DNA of 64,000 bases from an uncultured Candidatus Melainabacteria bacterium (GCA_934728585.1 CAKVDZ010000005.1:1-64000); one strand, 5' to 3'; shown: positions 34,299 to 43,052, counted from the stretch's first letter. Translations and numbers: made by a program. Notes: generated by a model from the letters alone, not told the origin.

Positions 34299-36767
34299 CT
34301 AAGCGTCAATGTTTGTTGCATAAACTGCGTGTTGCTGAATGAAATCACGTCTTGGCTCAACCTTGTCACCCATTAAAATATCAAATAATTGGTCACAAAG
34401 CATAGCATCTTCAAGATTTACTTTTAATAGAGTTCTTGTTGATGGATCCATTGTTGTTTCCCAAAGTTGTTGAGGCATCATTTCACCTAAACCTTTAAAT
34501 CTTTGGATTTGTAAGCCTTTTGAACCTCTGTCATCTAAGATTTTGTGTAATTGCTCAAATGATTTGATTTCGTGAGTTTCTGTATCAGTTTCAAGAAGTA
34601 ATGTATCTTCTTCTTCAATTAAGTATTCACGAATTAATGGATAAGATGATTTCAAGCGTTTGTATTCGTTACTTTTTACAATACTTTGAGTAATTAATAC
34701 AAAATCATCATCAGCTAATTGCATTCTGAAGTTGTATTTAGAATTTTCAGCACTGTACTTTAATTCTAAAGAGTAATCTTTAGCTTCTGAAATGTTGTAA
34801 TTTTCAGCGTGGTCTTTTAAATAGTGTTGTAAATATTCTAAATGTTCGTTCATTTTTGCTTGATCGTCAAAATCTTCAGGTTGAATATCTGCACGAACCA
34901 TACCTCTTAACATAACAGCAGGGATTCTGCCCAAAATAGGGTTGTTGTAAGAATTGTAGTATGCTGACATGTTAGAGATTAATTTTAATAATTCATCGCC
35001 TTGTGCAGATTTTGATTTTGTTTTATCTGACAAGCAAACTGATTTGATACCTCTAGCTTTTAACATTTTATCAAGAGCTTTTTCGTCGAATAAGTATTCA
35101 CTTTGTTTACCTTGAGTAATCTTGTATAGAGGTGGTTGAGCGATATAAACATAACCTTGCTCGATTAATGGTTTACAATATCTGAAGAAGAATGTAAGCA
35201 TTAATGTTCTAATGTGAGCACCGTCAACATCGGCATCGGTCATGATAATAATTTTGTGATATCTAAGTTTTTCTAAGCTAACTTCTTCTGGGTTTCTGCT
35301 GATTGTTACACCAAAAGCTTGAACCATCGATTGAATTTCGTTGTTAGCGTAAATTTTGTCTAAACGAGCTTTTTCAACGTTCAAGATTTTACCTCTTAAT
35401 GGCAAAATTGCTTGGAACATTCTGTTTCTACCTTGTTTTGCAGAACCACCAGCAGAATCACCCTCTACAAGGAAAATTTCACATTTTTCTGGTTCTCTGT
35501 TTGAACAATCTGCTAATTTACCTGGTAAAGTTGAATTTTCAAGAACAGTCTTACGTCTAGTTAATTCTCTAGCTTTTCTTGCTGCTTCTCTTGCACGTTG
35601 TGCTTGAAGTGTTTTTTCAATAATATTTCTTGCAATTTTGGGGTTGAATTCAAGCCATTCTTGGAATTTATCTCTGATAGAATCTTGAACTGCGCCCATA
35701 GCTTCTTGGCTACCTAATTTTTCTTTTGTTTGACCTTCAAATTCTGGATTTGAAAGTTTTACGCTGACAATGGCTGTTAAACCCTCACGAACGTCATCAC
35801 CAGTTAGATTTGCTTCTGAATCTTTTAAAATATTATTTTTACGTGCGTAATCATTTAAAACACGTGTAATACCATTTCTGAAACCTGTTAAGTGAGTACC
35901 ACCACTGTGAGTGTTAATATTGTTTGCAAATGATAGAATACTTTCGTTGTAAGCATCTGTGTATTGCATAGCAACTTCAACTCTCATTCCATCAACCATT
36001 TTGTCTATGTAAATTGGTTCTTCAAATAAAGGTGTTTTATTTTTATTTAAGAATAAAACATATTCTGCAATACCACCCTCATAGTGGAAAACTTGTTCTT
36101 CGTTTGTTCTTCCATCTATGAAAATGATTTTTAAACCTTTGTTCAAAAATGCCATTTCTCTTAAACGTCCAGCAACTACATCGTGGTCAACTTCAATTGT
36201 TTCTTGGAAAATTTCTGGATCTGGCCAAAATCTTGATTTCGTACCAGTTTTATCAGTATCTCTAATTCTTTCTACTGGCGCTGATGGCTCACCACGGAAG
36301 TATTCTTGTTTGTATACTCCGCCGTTTCTTGAAACTTCAACAACCATTTTTTCTGATAATGCGTTTACTACAGAAGCACCTACACCGTGAAGACCGCCTG
36401 AAACCTTGTATCCACCGTCACCAAACTTACCACCTGCGTGAAGTACTGTGTGTACGATTTCCAATGCTGATTTGCCAGTTTCTGGTTTTATATCAACTGG
36501 AATACCACGACCGTTATCCTCTACTGTGATACTGTGGTCAGTGTTAATTTTTACTCTGATTTCTGTACAATATCCAGCTAAAGATTCATCAATAGAGTTG
36601 TCTACAATCTCGTAAATGCAGTGGTGTAAACCTCTTTGAGAAGTTGAACCAATATACATACCAGGACGCATTCTAACTGCTTCTAAACCTTCAAGTACAC
36701 GAATGTTACTTGCATCATATCCCTGTTGTTGAGATGCTGTAGCTGAGCCACCTTGCATTTCTTCCAT
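34299..36767 (-). CDS. gyrB: DNA gyrase subunit B
   Basis: ATPase subunit introducing negative supercoils. 822 residues. GHKL ATP site: EIVDNSIDESLAGYC, VEDNGRGIPVD, GGLHGVGASVVNALS. The TOPRIM domain carries EGDSAGGSAKQGRNR and MTDADVDGAHIRTL. IQRFKGLGEMMPQQLWETTM marks the C-terminus. A 160-residue insertion, rich in Tyr/Lys/Glu, sits between TOPRIM and the end, as in some GyrB proteins. GGGGG precedes the ATG. No dnaA/recF cluster is next to it here. Confidence 0.96.
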   Translation of the reverse strand: MEEMQGGSATASQQQGYDASNIRVLEGLEAVRMRPGMYIGSTSQRGLHHCIYEIVDNSIDESLAGYCTEIRVKINTDHSITVEDNGRGIPVDIKPETGKSALEIVHTVLHAGGKFGDGGYKVSGGLHGVGASVVNALSEKMVVEVSRNGGVYKQEYFRGEPSAPVERIRDTDKTGTKSRFWPDPEIFQETIEVDHDVVAGRLREMAFLNKGLKIIFIDGRTNEEQVFHYEGGIAEYVLFLNKNKTPLFEEPIYIDKMVDGMRVEVAMQYTDAYNESILSFANNINTHSGGTHLTGFRNGITRVLNDYARKNNILKDSEANLTGDDVREGLTAIVSVKLSNPEFEGQTKEKLGSQEAMGAVQDSIRDKFQEWLEFNPKIARNIIEKTLQAQRAREAARKARELTRRKTVLENSTLPGKLADCSNREPEKCEIFLVEGDSAGGSAKQGRNRMFQAILPLRGKILNVEKARLDKIYANNEIQSMVQAFGVTISRNPEEVSLEKLRYHKIIIMTDADVDGAHIRTLMLTFFFRYCKPLIEQGYVYIAQPPLYKITQGKQSEYLFDEKALDKMLKARGIKSVCLSDKTKSKSAQGDELLKLISNMSAYYNSYNNPILGRIPAVMLRGMVRADIQPEDFDDQAKMNEHLEYLQHYLKDHAENYNISEAKDYSLELKYSAENSKYNFRMQLADDDFVLITQSIVKSNEYKRLKSSYPLIREYLIEEEDTLLLETDTETHEIKSFEQLHKILDDRGSKGLQIQRFKGLGEMMPQQLWETTMDPSTRTLLKVNLEDAMLCDQLFDILMGDKVEPRRDFIQQHAVYATNIDA

Positions 36768-36875
36768 TTATTTTCCCCCAATATTATTAATTTTCTTCTT
36801 TATAATTATATTATATTACAAATTTTATTTGTTGGCATGACTTTAAGCAAAATCTTTACTAACTGTTAAGCCATT

Positions 36876-38114
36876 TTACTCATTTAATTTTGACCATTTA
36901 TTTGTTGCGGACTCAAGAACTTTTTTTGTGTCAACATTATCTAATAAAATTAACTGAGTAGCTGTGTTTACTACTGTGTTGATTTCTTTTTGTGATTTTT
37001 GAGTTTTGTATGTCGGCTCAATTTTGTACAATTGTTGAGCGCTTAGTACTCTGGCTTTTGCCATTAAATCGTTATTTTCGTAATTTTGATAAAAGCTATT
37101 TTTTAATGCATTTTCATTTGTTGCCAAAATATTTGTTAATTTTGCAAGTTTAAGTTGGTTTTCTTCGTTTGTTAAAAATAGTGCAAATTTCAAAGCTTCT
37201 TCTTTGTTTTTTGCCTTTTCTGGAATTACAAAATTCATCATAGAAAAGTCATATTGACCTAATTGACCAGTAATTTGAGGTGCTACATCAGTTTTTTTGT
37301 ATACATTTGGAGCATTTTCTTTAATCATATTTAAAAAGTTTGCGCCAGCTTGCAGAGTAACAATATTTTCTGACATATATTTTTCTAGTGCTTCTCTGTG
37401 AGTTTGAGTCACAGATTCTTCTGGAATTAATTTTTGTTTGTATAAATCCTTGTAAAAATTAAATATTTCCATTGATTGTTTGCTAGTTAATTTTGATGGG
37501 GAATTTATTCCGTATTTATTCAAAATCTTAAGCATAGTGTCATTTTCTGTGATTGTAGGCATAAAAATAAATGCCCCAGTTTTTTCTTTTACATCTTTTG
37601 CGTATTTGCCTAAATCTTCGTACTTGGCTGGTGGCATTTGAAATCCAGCTTTGTTTAATAGATTTTTATTATAAATTGTAATTGCAGATGTTGCATACCA
37701 AGGAATAGCATAGCTTTTGCCACTAACTTGCATTGATTTTAAAAGAGGTTGATTGAATTGGCTTAAAGATTCAGATGGTATTTCAGCTAAAGCACCTTTT
37801 TGAGCTAAAAGACTTGAAAAATCTGGGTTTAAGTTTACAAGTGATGGAGGGTTATTGCTTAAAATTGATGCTAAAGTTCTTTTTTCACCCTCTGAAAATG
37901 GTACATCAATCCATTTTATTTTAATTTCAGGATTTTCATACTCAAACTTTGCAATAACATCTGTCATATAAGGTGTAAAATCGTTCATTTGAAGTGTCCA
38001 AAAAACGACCTCTTTGCCCTCTGTTTCGCTTTTTGGCACTAATGAAATTGTTATGAAAACTATAAGTAATAAAAATAAAATTATTGCAGTTAATGTTATA
38101 TAAAACTTTTTCAT
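36876..38114 (-). CDS. ABC-transporter extracellular solute-binding protein (sugar type)
   Basis: 412 residues. A hydrophobic N-terminus (residues 3-27) is followed by VFWTLQMNDFTPYM, and IKWIDVPFSEGEKRTLASILSNNPPSLVNLN is the extracellular-binding-protein family 1 block. It lacks a lipobox cysteine, so it is held by an uncleaved signal anchor or secreted. Ligand likely an oligosaccharide, not determinable. No permease or ATPase genes are adjacent. It is divergent from rarA with only 29 bases between, and the two -10 elements overlap. Confidence 0.78.
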   Translation of the reverse strand: MKKFYITLTAIILFLLLIVFITISLVPKSETEGKEVVFWTLQMNDFTPYMTDVIAKFEYENPEIKIKWIDVPFSEGEKRTLASILSNNPPSLVNLNPDFSSLLAQKGALAEIPSESLSQFNQPLLKSMQVSGKSYAIPWYATSAITIYNKNLLNKAGFQMPPAKYEDLGKYAKDVKEKTGAFIFMPTITENDTMLKILNKYGINSPSKLTSKQSMEIFNFYKDLYKQKLIPEESVTQTHREALEKYMSENIVTLQAGANFLNMIKENAPNVYKKTDVAPQITGQLGQYDFSMMNFVIPEKAKNKEEALKFALFLTNEENQLKLAKLTNILATNENALKNSFYQNYENNDLMAKARVLSAQQLYKIEPTYKTQKSQKEINTVVNTATQLILLDNVDTKKVLESATNKWSKLNE

Positions 38115-38131
38115 ATTTTACCCTATTATGT

Positions 38132-38141
38132 TACAATTATA
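38132..38141. promoter_or_regulatory. Overlapping divergent -10 elements
   Basis: Plus-strand TACAAT (38132-38137, in TGTTACAAT) ends six bases before the rarA ATG. Minus-strand TATAAT occupies 38141-38136. They overlap by two bases, so RNA polymerase cannot occupy both at once. Confidence 0.55.
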
Positions 38142-38143
38142 CT

Positions 38144-39376
38144 ATGAATAATTTATTTACAGAACTAGAAAATTTAAATAAGCAAATTCCGTTGGCAGAA
38201 ATATTGCGTCCACGCACTCTTGATGAGTATTTGGGACAATGTAAAGTTATTTCAAAATCTTCTCCAATTTTCAATTTATTAAATTCAGGAAGATTGTTTT
38301 CTTTAATTTTATGGGGTCCAGTTGGTTGCGGTAAAACAACTTTAGCAAGAATTATTGCAAATACTGTAAACGCACAATTTATTGAAATATCGGCAGTTAC
38401 ATCTGGTGTTAAAGATATCAAGGATGCAGTTGAAAAGTCAAAAGAAGCTTTAAGAAATGGTCAAAAGACAGTTTTATTTATTGATGAAATTCATAGATAT
38501 TCTAAAACTCAGCAAGATGCACTTTTGCCACATTTAGAAAATGGAACCTTATTTCTAATTGGTTCAACTACTGAAAACCCGTCTTTTCAAGTTGTTCCAG
38601 CTTTGTTATCAAGGGTTCAAGTTATTCAATTGGATTTTTTAGACGATGAATCAATGAAGAAAATTGTTCAAAACGGCTTTGATTATTTGTCTTCTCATAA
38701 TCAGCCAGTTGAAATTTCTGATGAAGTTATAGATTTTATTGTAAATATTGCTCGAGGCGATGCTAGATGTGCTTTAAATTTAGTTGAAAATACTTATTTT
38801 GCTTCAAATTATGACGGTAAAAAAAGAGTAGTAACTTCTGAATTAGTTGAAAATTTTGCTCAATCTAGAAAAACTCGTTACTCAAAACAAGAGCATTATG
38901 ACTGCGCGTCTGCTTTTCAAAAAAGTTTACGAGGTTCTGATGCAAATGCAGCAATTTACTATCTAGCAAAAATGATTTCAGCTGGAGAAGATCCAAGATT
39001 TATCGCAAGAAGATTAATCGTTTGTGCCGCGGAAGATGTTGGGAATGCTAATCCTATGGCGCTTTCTCTTGCGGTGAGTGCTTATCACGCAGTTGAAATT
39101 TTAGGTTTTCCTGAAGCTAGAATACCATTGGCTCAAGCTGTTATTTATGTAGCTAATTCTAAAAAATCAAATGCAACAATTTGTGCAATTGATGAGGCTT
39201 TATCAGATATTGCATCTGGTAAAGATTTTCCACCTCCAATGCATTTGAGAGATGCGCACTACAAAGATGCGTCAAAATATGGTTTAGGCGAGGGCTACAT
39301 TTATACTCATAGTGCACCAGATGTTTATCAACAATTTTTGCCTGATGAATTGCTTCATAAAAGATATTTGAAGTAA
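38144..39376 (+). CDS. rarA: Replication-associated recombination protein A
   Basis: AAA+ ATPase of the RarA/MgsA/WRNIP1 family acting at stalled forks. From ATG 38144 it is 410 residues. Walker A GPVGCGKTTLARI and Walker B VLFIDEIHRYSKTQQDALLP are intact, as are sensor 1 STTENPSFQVV, DARCALNLVE and the C-terminal AEDVGNANPMALSLAV. The longer in-frame start upstream reads through the divergent promoter. The choice of 38144 is supported by TACAAT six bases before and a conserved N-terminus (MNNLFTELEN). No Shine-Dalgarno. Confidence 0.94.
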   Translation: MNNLFTELENLNKQIPLAEILRPRTLDEYLGQCKVISKSSPIFNLLNSGRLFSLILWGPVGCGKTTLARIIANTVNAQFIEISAVTSGVKDIKDAVEKSKEALRNGQKTVLFIDEIHRYSKTQQDALLPHLENGTLFLIGSTTENPSFQVVPALLSRVQVIQLDFLDDESMKKIVQNGFDYLSSHNQPVEISDEVIDFIVNIARGDARCALNLVENTYFASNYDGKKRVVTSELVENFAQSRKTRYSKQEHYDCASAFQKSLRGSDANAAIYYLAKMISAGEDPRFIARRLIVCAAEDVGNANPMALSLAVSAYHAVEILGFPEARIPLAQAVIYVANSKKSNATICAIDEALSDIASGKDFPPPMHLRDAHYKDASKYGLGEGYIYTHSAPDVYQQFLPDELLHKRYLK

Positions 39377-39414
39377 TTGTGTCTGGGGTAGTCGTAAGTC
39401 AATTTATAATCAAA

Positions 39415-39466
39415 CTCGCTATTTTGGGCTTGGTTCTCTCTGATTAAACTGCGACCTATGCAAAAT
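39415..39466 (+). repeat. GC-rich dispersed repeat, copy 2
   Basis: Ungapped match to 39-84 (35 of 46), intergenic here and more AT-rich than the copy inside the pilin leader. It lies between the rarA stop and a hairpin terminator. Confidence 0.6.
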
Positions 39467-39471
39467 AAAAA

Positions 39472-39493
39472 GTCTGTCAAAGTTATGACAGAC
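39472..39493 (-). terminator. Terminator for the coiled-coil gene
   Basis: GTCTGTCA (39472-39479) pairs with TGACAGAC (39486-39493). On the minus strand it is followed by TTTTTATTTTG. Confidence 0.75.
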
Positions 39494-39561
39494 ATTAAAT
39501 AAACACGAGGATATTAAGAGAGAGAGTATAAATAAAACTTAAAATAACTTATTTCCAGTTA

Positions 39562-39882
39562 TTAACCGAAGCACCAGAAAGAAGTAGATTCTTTAATGCC
39601 GTTAGACATAGCTTTTTCGAAAGAAGTCATTTGTTTTTGAAGAAGTTCAATTTCAGTATTTAAACTAGCGACTTTAGTTTCGTAAGCAGTAGAGTAAGCA
39701 GCTAATTCTTTGTAGTAAGAATTATTTTTTAAAGAATCAGAAGATTTGCAAGAAGATTCTAAATCGTCTAATTTTTCATTAACTTTTTCTAAAGTTCTAG
39801 CAGCAGTAGCTTCTTCATATTGTTTTTGGTTCAATTGCATTTGTGTTGCTTGATATGTAACTTTTAAAGTAATGAATGACAT
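39562..39882 (-). CDS. Small coiled-coil protein of unknown function
   Basis: 106 residues beginning MSFITLKVTYQATQMQLN, mostly one long coiled coil (YEEATAARTLEKVNEKLDDL; ETKVASLNTEIELLQKQM). It ends in STSFWCFG, an aromatic-Cys-Gly tail reminiscent of the SFAYCQNG end of the MGMSASQ protein. Possibly secreted or filament-associated by that analogy, which is weak. Shine-Dalgarno poor. Upstream (minus) is a TTGTTAA-type repeat pair. No homologue recognised. Confidence 0.62.
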   Translation of the reverse strand: MSFITLKVTYQATQMQLNQKQYEEATAARTLEKVNEKLDDLESSCKSSDSLKNNSYYKELAAYSTAYETKVASLNTEIELLQKQMTSFEKAMSNGIKESTSFWCFG

Positions 39883-40175
39883 ATTATTTAGAACTCTCTT
39901 TGTAAATCTCTCGTACTTATATAAAGAAAATTTTTCTCAAAAAATTGCTTTTTTAGTCCAGTATAAGTTAACAAATCTTAACAAAGCGACGCAATTGTAG
40001 ATTATTTCTAAATTCTACAAGGTAGTTAAGATATTCAAACTTTATGAGTAGTGAAAATTGCGTTGATAAATCAGCCCAAAATCACATTAGTAGTTATATA
40101 TATTTTATAGATACTATAATAAAGTATTTTTTTATAATTTAATTGCCTTTGTAGTAAAAACAGTATTGTTACCGA
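39883..40175 (-). other. Intergenic region upstream of the coiled-coil gene
   Basis: No ORF is seen. It contains direct repeats TTAACAAA-TC-TTAACAAA (39968-39985), TATACT on the minus strand just below them, and two nested inverted repeats between 39989 and 40063. Confidence 0.5.
39989..40063. other. Nested inverted repeats; possible structured RNA or regulatory site
   Basis: ACGCAA (39989-39994) pairs with TTGCGT (40058-40063). Within it, TTGTAGA (39995-40001) pairs with TCTACAA (40014-40020). No U-tract follows on either strand, so it is not a simple terminator. Confidence 0.4.
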
Positions 40176-41369
40176 TTAACTAATCAAATTTTTATAGTCA
40201 ATTAATGGATTTCTTACAATTTTTTTTGCAACTTTTTGTTTATAAATATTGTCAGATAGTACAGTCGCTAATTCTCTGTAGCTTTGCGCTATATTCGAAC
40301 TTGGATTAATTAAGCTAACAGGCAAGCCTTTATTTATTGAAGACATAATTGTAAAGTAGTTGTTTGGAATTTTCCAGTATACCTTTTGGTTTAAGGCATT
40401 TTCTACATCTTCTGCGCTTACTTCATCATTTTCCATATAACGATTAATTACAATTTTAGTTTTATCTCTGTCGTATCCAAGACGTTCAAATACATCTAAA
40501 CATCTTTGACAATTCCTGATTGCTGGTAAGTTCACAATTGTCACAAGCATAATAAAATCTGTGTTATCTAGTACAGTTATTGTTTTGCCGTCAAAAACAT
40601 TACTTGTATCAACAATTACGTACGCAAAAGTTTCTCTTAGCGCATCAAATAATTTTGAAATTTGTTCTGGAGTTATGTCTTTTGCTTGTTCCATATATGG
40701 AGGGTCTGCCAAAATATATAAGTCAGTGTCTTTGTATTTGTCTAACGTACTAAGTAAGAATGTATCGTCTGTTCCATCAAGATTTTTTACGACATAAGAA
40801 ATATCAAACGATGGTTTTATGTCCAAAAATGTTGCAACATCACCAAGTTGAAAGTTCATATCAACAAGGGCAACTTTTTCTTTTGTAATGTTTGCAATTT
40901 CAAGGGCTAAGTTTGTTGCGATTGAAGTTTTTCCAATACCACCTTTGTTTGAAAATGTAGTAATAACCTTGCAATTTGTCTTTTTCTCTGTGCCGTATGT
41001 CTGTTCGTTAATTTTATTTAGAGTGTTTAATAAATCTTCCTTAAGAATTGGCTTTGGTAAAAATTCTCTTGCTCCAGAGCGCATTGCCTTGATTATTGAA
41101 TCTGTGTCATAGCTTGCTGCTGTAACTATAATCTTAGTTTGCTTTTGTGTTGCTGAAATCTTTTCAATTAGCTTATAACTTTCTTCTTTATCATTTGATA
41201 AATCAACAATAATAAGTTGAGGGTGTTCTTTCATTATTTCATCGAAAGCTTCTTTTAGATTTGTGTAACAATCTGTGATTTGAATAAATTCAAGTTCGTT
41301 TGTAAAATTTCTTATAAGTTCTCTAGAATTGTTATCAGAATCAATAATAAAAGTAGATAATTTTTTCAT
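40176..41369 (-). CDS. CpaE/TadZ-like receiver-ParA ATPase
   Basis: 397 residues from ATG 41369, chosen over GTG 41375 because GAGG lies five bases before it. N-terminal receiver-like domain (about 1-125) with IIVDLSN carrying the acceptor Asp and EFLPKPILKEDLL at the end. Then a ParA/MinD domain with deviant Walker A SNKGGIGKTSIATNLALEI, VALVDMNFQLGDVATFLD and YVIVDTSNVFDG. This is the CpaE/TadZ architecture that places Tad pilus machinery at the pole. No tad cluster is adjacent; an orphan copy. Confidence 0.82.
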   Translation of the reverse strand: MKKLSTFIIDSDNNSRELIRNFTNELEFIQITDCYTNLKEAFDEIMKEHPQLIIVDLSNDKEESYKLIEKISATQKQTKIIVTAASYDTDSIIKAMRSGAREFLPKPILKEDLLNTLNKINEQTYGTEKKTNCKVITTFSNKGGIGKTSIATNLALEIANITKEKVALVDMNFQLGDVATFLDIKPSFDISYVVKNLDGTDDTFLLSTLDKYKDTDLYILADPPYMEQAKDITPEQISKLFDALRETFAYVIVDTSNVFDGKTITVLDNTDFIMLVTIVNLPAIRNCQRCLDVFERLGYDRDKTKIVINRYMENDEVSAEDVENALNQKVYWKIPNNYFTIMSSINKGLPVSLINPSSNIAQSYRELATVLSDNIYKQKVAKKIVRNPLIDYKNLIS

Positions 41370-41399
41370 ATTCACCTCGTTGTAAATATGTTAACATAA

Positions 41400-41434
41400 A
41401 GAATCGGTCAGAGCAAACTACCCTGACCGATTCT
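41400..41434. terminator. Terminator for the 47-residue ORF
   Basis: A perfect 12-bp stem pairs AGAATCGGTCAG (41400-41411) with CTGACCGATTCT (41423-41434). It lies 16 bases after the small ORF's stop on the minus strand. Confidence 0.85.
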
Positions 41435-41450
41435 ATTATTATAAAATATC

Positions 41451-41594
41451 TTATTTCTTGACTGTTAGTAATATTTCAGCCAATTTATTGCCTCTACGAG
41501 GTAAATTAATTGCCTTAAGCTCATCAATCTTCTTAGGAGGTTCTGATGGTTGTTGATAATTAATTAAAAAATGCATAAATTCATCACTAAACAT
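41451..41594 (-). CDS. Small hypothetical protein, 47 residues
   Basis: An ATG at 41594 opens a 47-codon frame ending TAA at 41453-41451. The N-terminus is MFSDEFMHFLIN, then a Pro/Lys segment, then KAINLPRRGNKLAEILLTVKK, an amphipathic basic helix. AAAGG lies 11 bases before the ATG, and a perfect 12-bp terminator directly after the stop argues it is transcribed and translated. No domain recognised. Candidate peptide regulator, adjacent to CpaE-like and receiver genes. Confidence 0.55.
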   Translation of the reverse strand: MFSDEFMHFLINYQQPSEPPKKIDELKAINLPRRGNKLAEILLTVKK

Positions 41595-41686
41595 ATATTA
41601 CTAAACCTTTCCTAAGTTTCTACACATATATATAAAAACATGCTTTAAAAAAAAATTGCCTTTTATGTAGAAATTTTTTTAAAATA

Positions 41687-41695
41687 TGTTATAAT
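41687..41695 (+). promoter_or_regulatory. Extended -10 promoter of the receiver gene
   Basis: TGTTATAAT on the plus strand. It should give a leader of about 9-10 bases that includes AGAGGT before the ATG at 41711. Confidence 0.5.
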
Positions 41696-41710
41696 TATTT
41701 AGAGGTAACT

Positions 41711-42541
41711 ATGGCAGATAAAATTAATATTGAACTTGATGATGGGTTTATATCAAAACTTTTCGAGATGACGGACGCAATAGCGCCTTCTTCTAGTGAA
41801 CTTAATTTACAAGTTTTAAAAAAACAATTGTATGACGTTGGTTTAGAACTAAAACATTTAAAAGATGAAAATGAAAAGTTAAAAGCCAAAGTTCCAAAAC
41901 GTAGACGTGGTCCAAGCGATGCAAATTCAGAACCAGAAGCTTCTTCTAGTTCTCGTTCTTCAAAATCTGATGATTCTAAAGATTTGCTTGCTTTTAGTGC
42001 TGCAGCTCCTATTATTACCTCTGAATCAACTTCAGATATTCAAAAAGCCTCTGAAGCAGCTCAATTGGGTATTCCGTTAAATTATTCACAACCTGCGTTA
42101 CAGTTTATTGATCCTGAAGAAATAACTCGTGATAAAAAAATTGTATACGATGATAATGGTCACCAAGCCAAAGGTAGAATTCTTGTTATTGATGACTTAG
42201 GTGTTATTACATACCAGTTAGGTGTTGTGTTTAAACGTGCTGGATTTTTGTCAATTTCTTCAAAAGAAATTTATGACGCGATAGATAAATTTAAACGTAA
42301 TTATTTTGATGTTGTAATTATGGACTTGTTTATCCCAACTGAACGTGAAGGGTTTATTTTGCTTGAAGAATTAAAGAAAATTTCCCAAAAACGAAATGAT
42401 GAACTTGCTATTGGCGTAATGTCAGCATCAACTAGAAAAGAGCATAAACAACTTTGTCAGAAAAAAGGCGCAGCTTTTTATGTTGAAAAAGTTGACGATT
42501 GGCAAAGAGATTTATTTTCATTGATTATGCAATATGTTTAG
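41711..42541 (+). CDS. Orphan response-regulator receiver protein with disordered N-terminus
   Basis: 276 residues. Residues 36-60 form a helix (LKKQLYDVGLELKHLKDENEKL). Residues 65-110 are Ser/Arg-rich (SSSSRSSKSDD). The C-terminal 120 residues are a complete CheY-like receiver: VIDDLGV (acidic pair), VIMDLFIP (phosphoacceptor Asp), VMSAST (Ser/Thr) and YVEKVDDW (Lys). There is no output domain and no histidine kinase nearby. It could act as a phosphorylation-dependent docking protein. AGAGGT precedes the ATG. Confidence 0.8.
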   Translation: MADKINIELDDGFISKLFEMTDAIAPSSSELNLQVLKKQLYDVGLELKHLKDENEKLKAKVPKRRRGPSDANSEPEASSSSRSSKSDDSKDLLAFSAAAPIITSESTSDIQKASEAAQLGIPLNYSQPALQFIDPEEITRDKKIVYDDNGHQAKGRILVIDDLGVITYQLGVVFKRAGFLSISSKEIYDAIDKFKRNYFDVVIMDLFIPTEREGFILLEELKKISQKRNDELAIGVMSASTRKEHKQLCQKKGAAFYVEKVDDWQRDLFSLIMQYV

Positions 42542-43052
42542 GCTTTTTTAAATAGAATTGTTTCCAATACTCAATATTTTTGCTACTGTTTTGAGCTAGC
42601 TCAAACATTTTGCCGTCAACTGGTCTTTCTGGACGTCTGAGTAACTTCATGCCAGCCTCTTTTGGTGTTCGATTTGCTTTGTATTGATTACATTCTTTAC
42701 AACAAGCAACAATATTCTCCCAAGTGTCAGGACCAAGCCTTGATTTTGGAAATACGTGATCAAGAGTTAATTCGCTTGATGGAAGTTTTTTTCCACAATA
42801 TTGGCAAGTATATTCATCTCTTTTGAAAATATTTTCTCGCGAAAATGGCAATTCCGTATCAGGAATTGCCATTTCATATTTTAATCGTATAACTTTAGGT
42901 ATATAAGTATTGTCTATTTTGATATAACTATCCAATGAATTGATTTTATCAATACATTCAGCTTTACCCTTTAATAGTAATACTAAAGCACGTCTCCAAG
43001 TTGTTAAATGGAGAGGTTCTTCGTTTGAATTTAATAAAAGAACTTGTTCCAT
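42525..43052 (-). CDS. HNH endonuclease family protein
   Basis: 175 residues. An N-terminal domain (VLLLNSNEEPLHLTTWRRAL) is followed by an HNH fold. CQYC (83, 86) and CKEC (118, 121) supply the zinc site, and LTLDHVFPKSRLG with D98-H99 and WENIVACC with N113 give the catalytic centre. This is the 5-methylcytosine restriction/HNH architecture of single-copy bacterial and cyanobacterial proteins whose role is poorly known. It is not inside an intron or intein. The 3' end overlaps the convergent receiver gene by 17 bases. No clear ribosome site. Confidence 0.85.
   Translation of the reverse strand: MEQVLLLNSNEEPLHLTTWRRALVLLLKGKAECIDKINSLDSYIKIDNTYIPKVIRLKYEMAIPDTELPFSRENIFKRDEYTCQYCGKKLPSSELTLDHVFPKSRLGPDTWENIVACCKECNQYKANRTPKEAGMKLLRRPERPVDGKMFELAQNSSKNIEYWKQFYLKKPKHIA

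Noticed and set aside
36118..36390. Plus-strand open frames inside gyrB
   Set aside because: They are shadows of the gyrase gene. The GHKL and TOPRIM motifs are uninterrupted on the minus strand.
40176..41369. CpaE-like gene as part of a tad pilus cluster
   Set aside because: No tadA, cpaB, cpaC or flp genes are adjacent. It is an isolated receiver-ParA protein here.
42525..43052. HNH gene as part of a homing endonuclease, intron or intein
   Set aside because: It has its own start and stop, interrupts no gene, and matches the free-standing single-copy HNH family.
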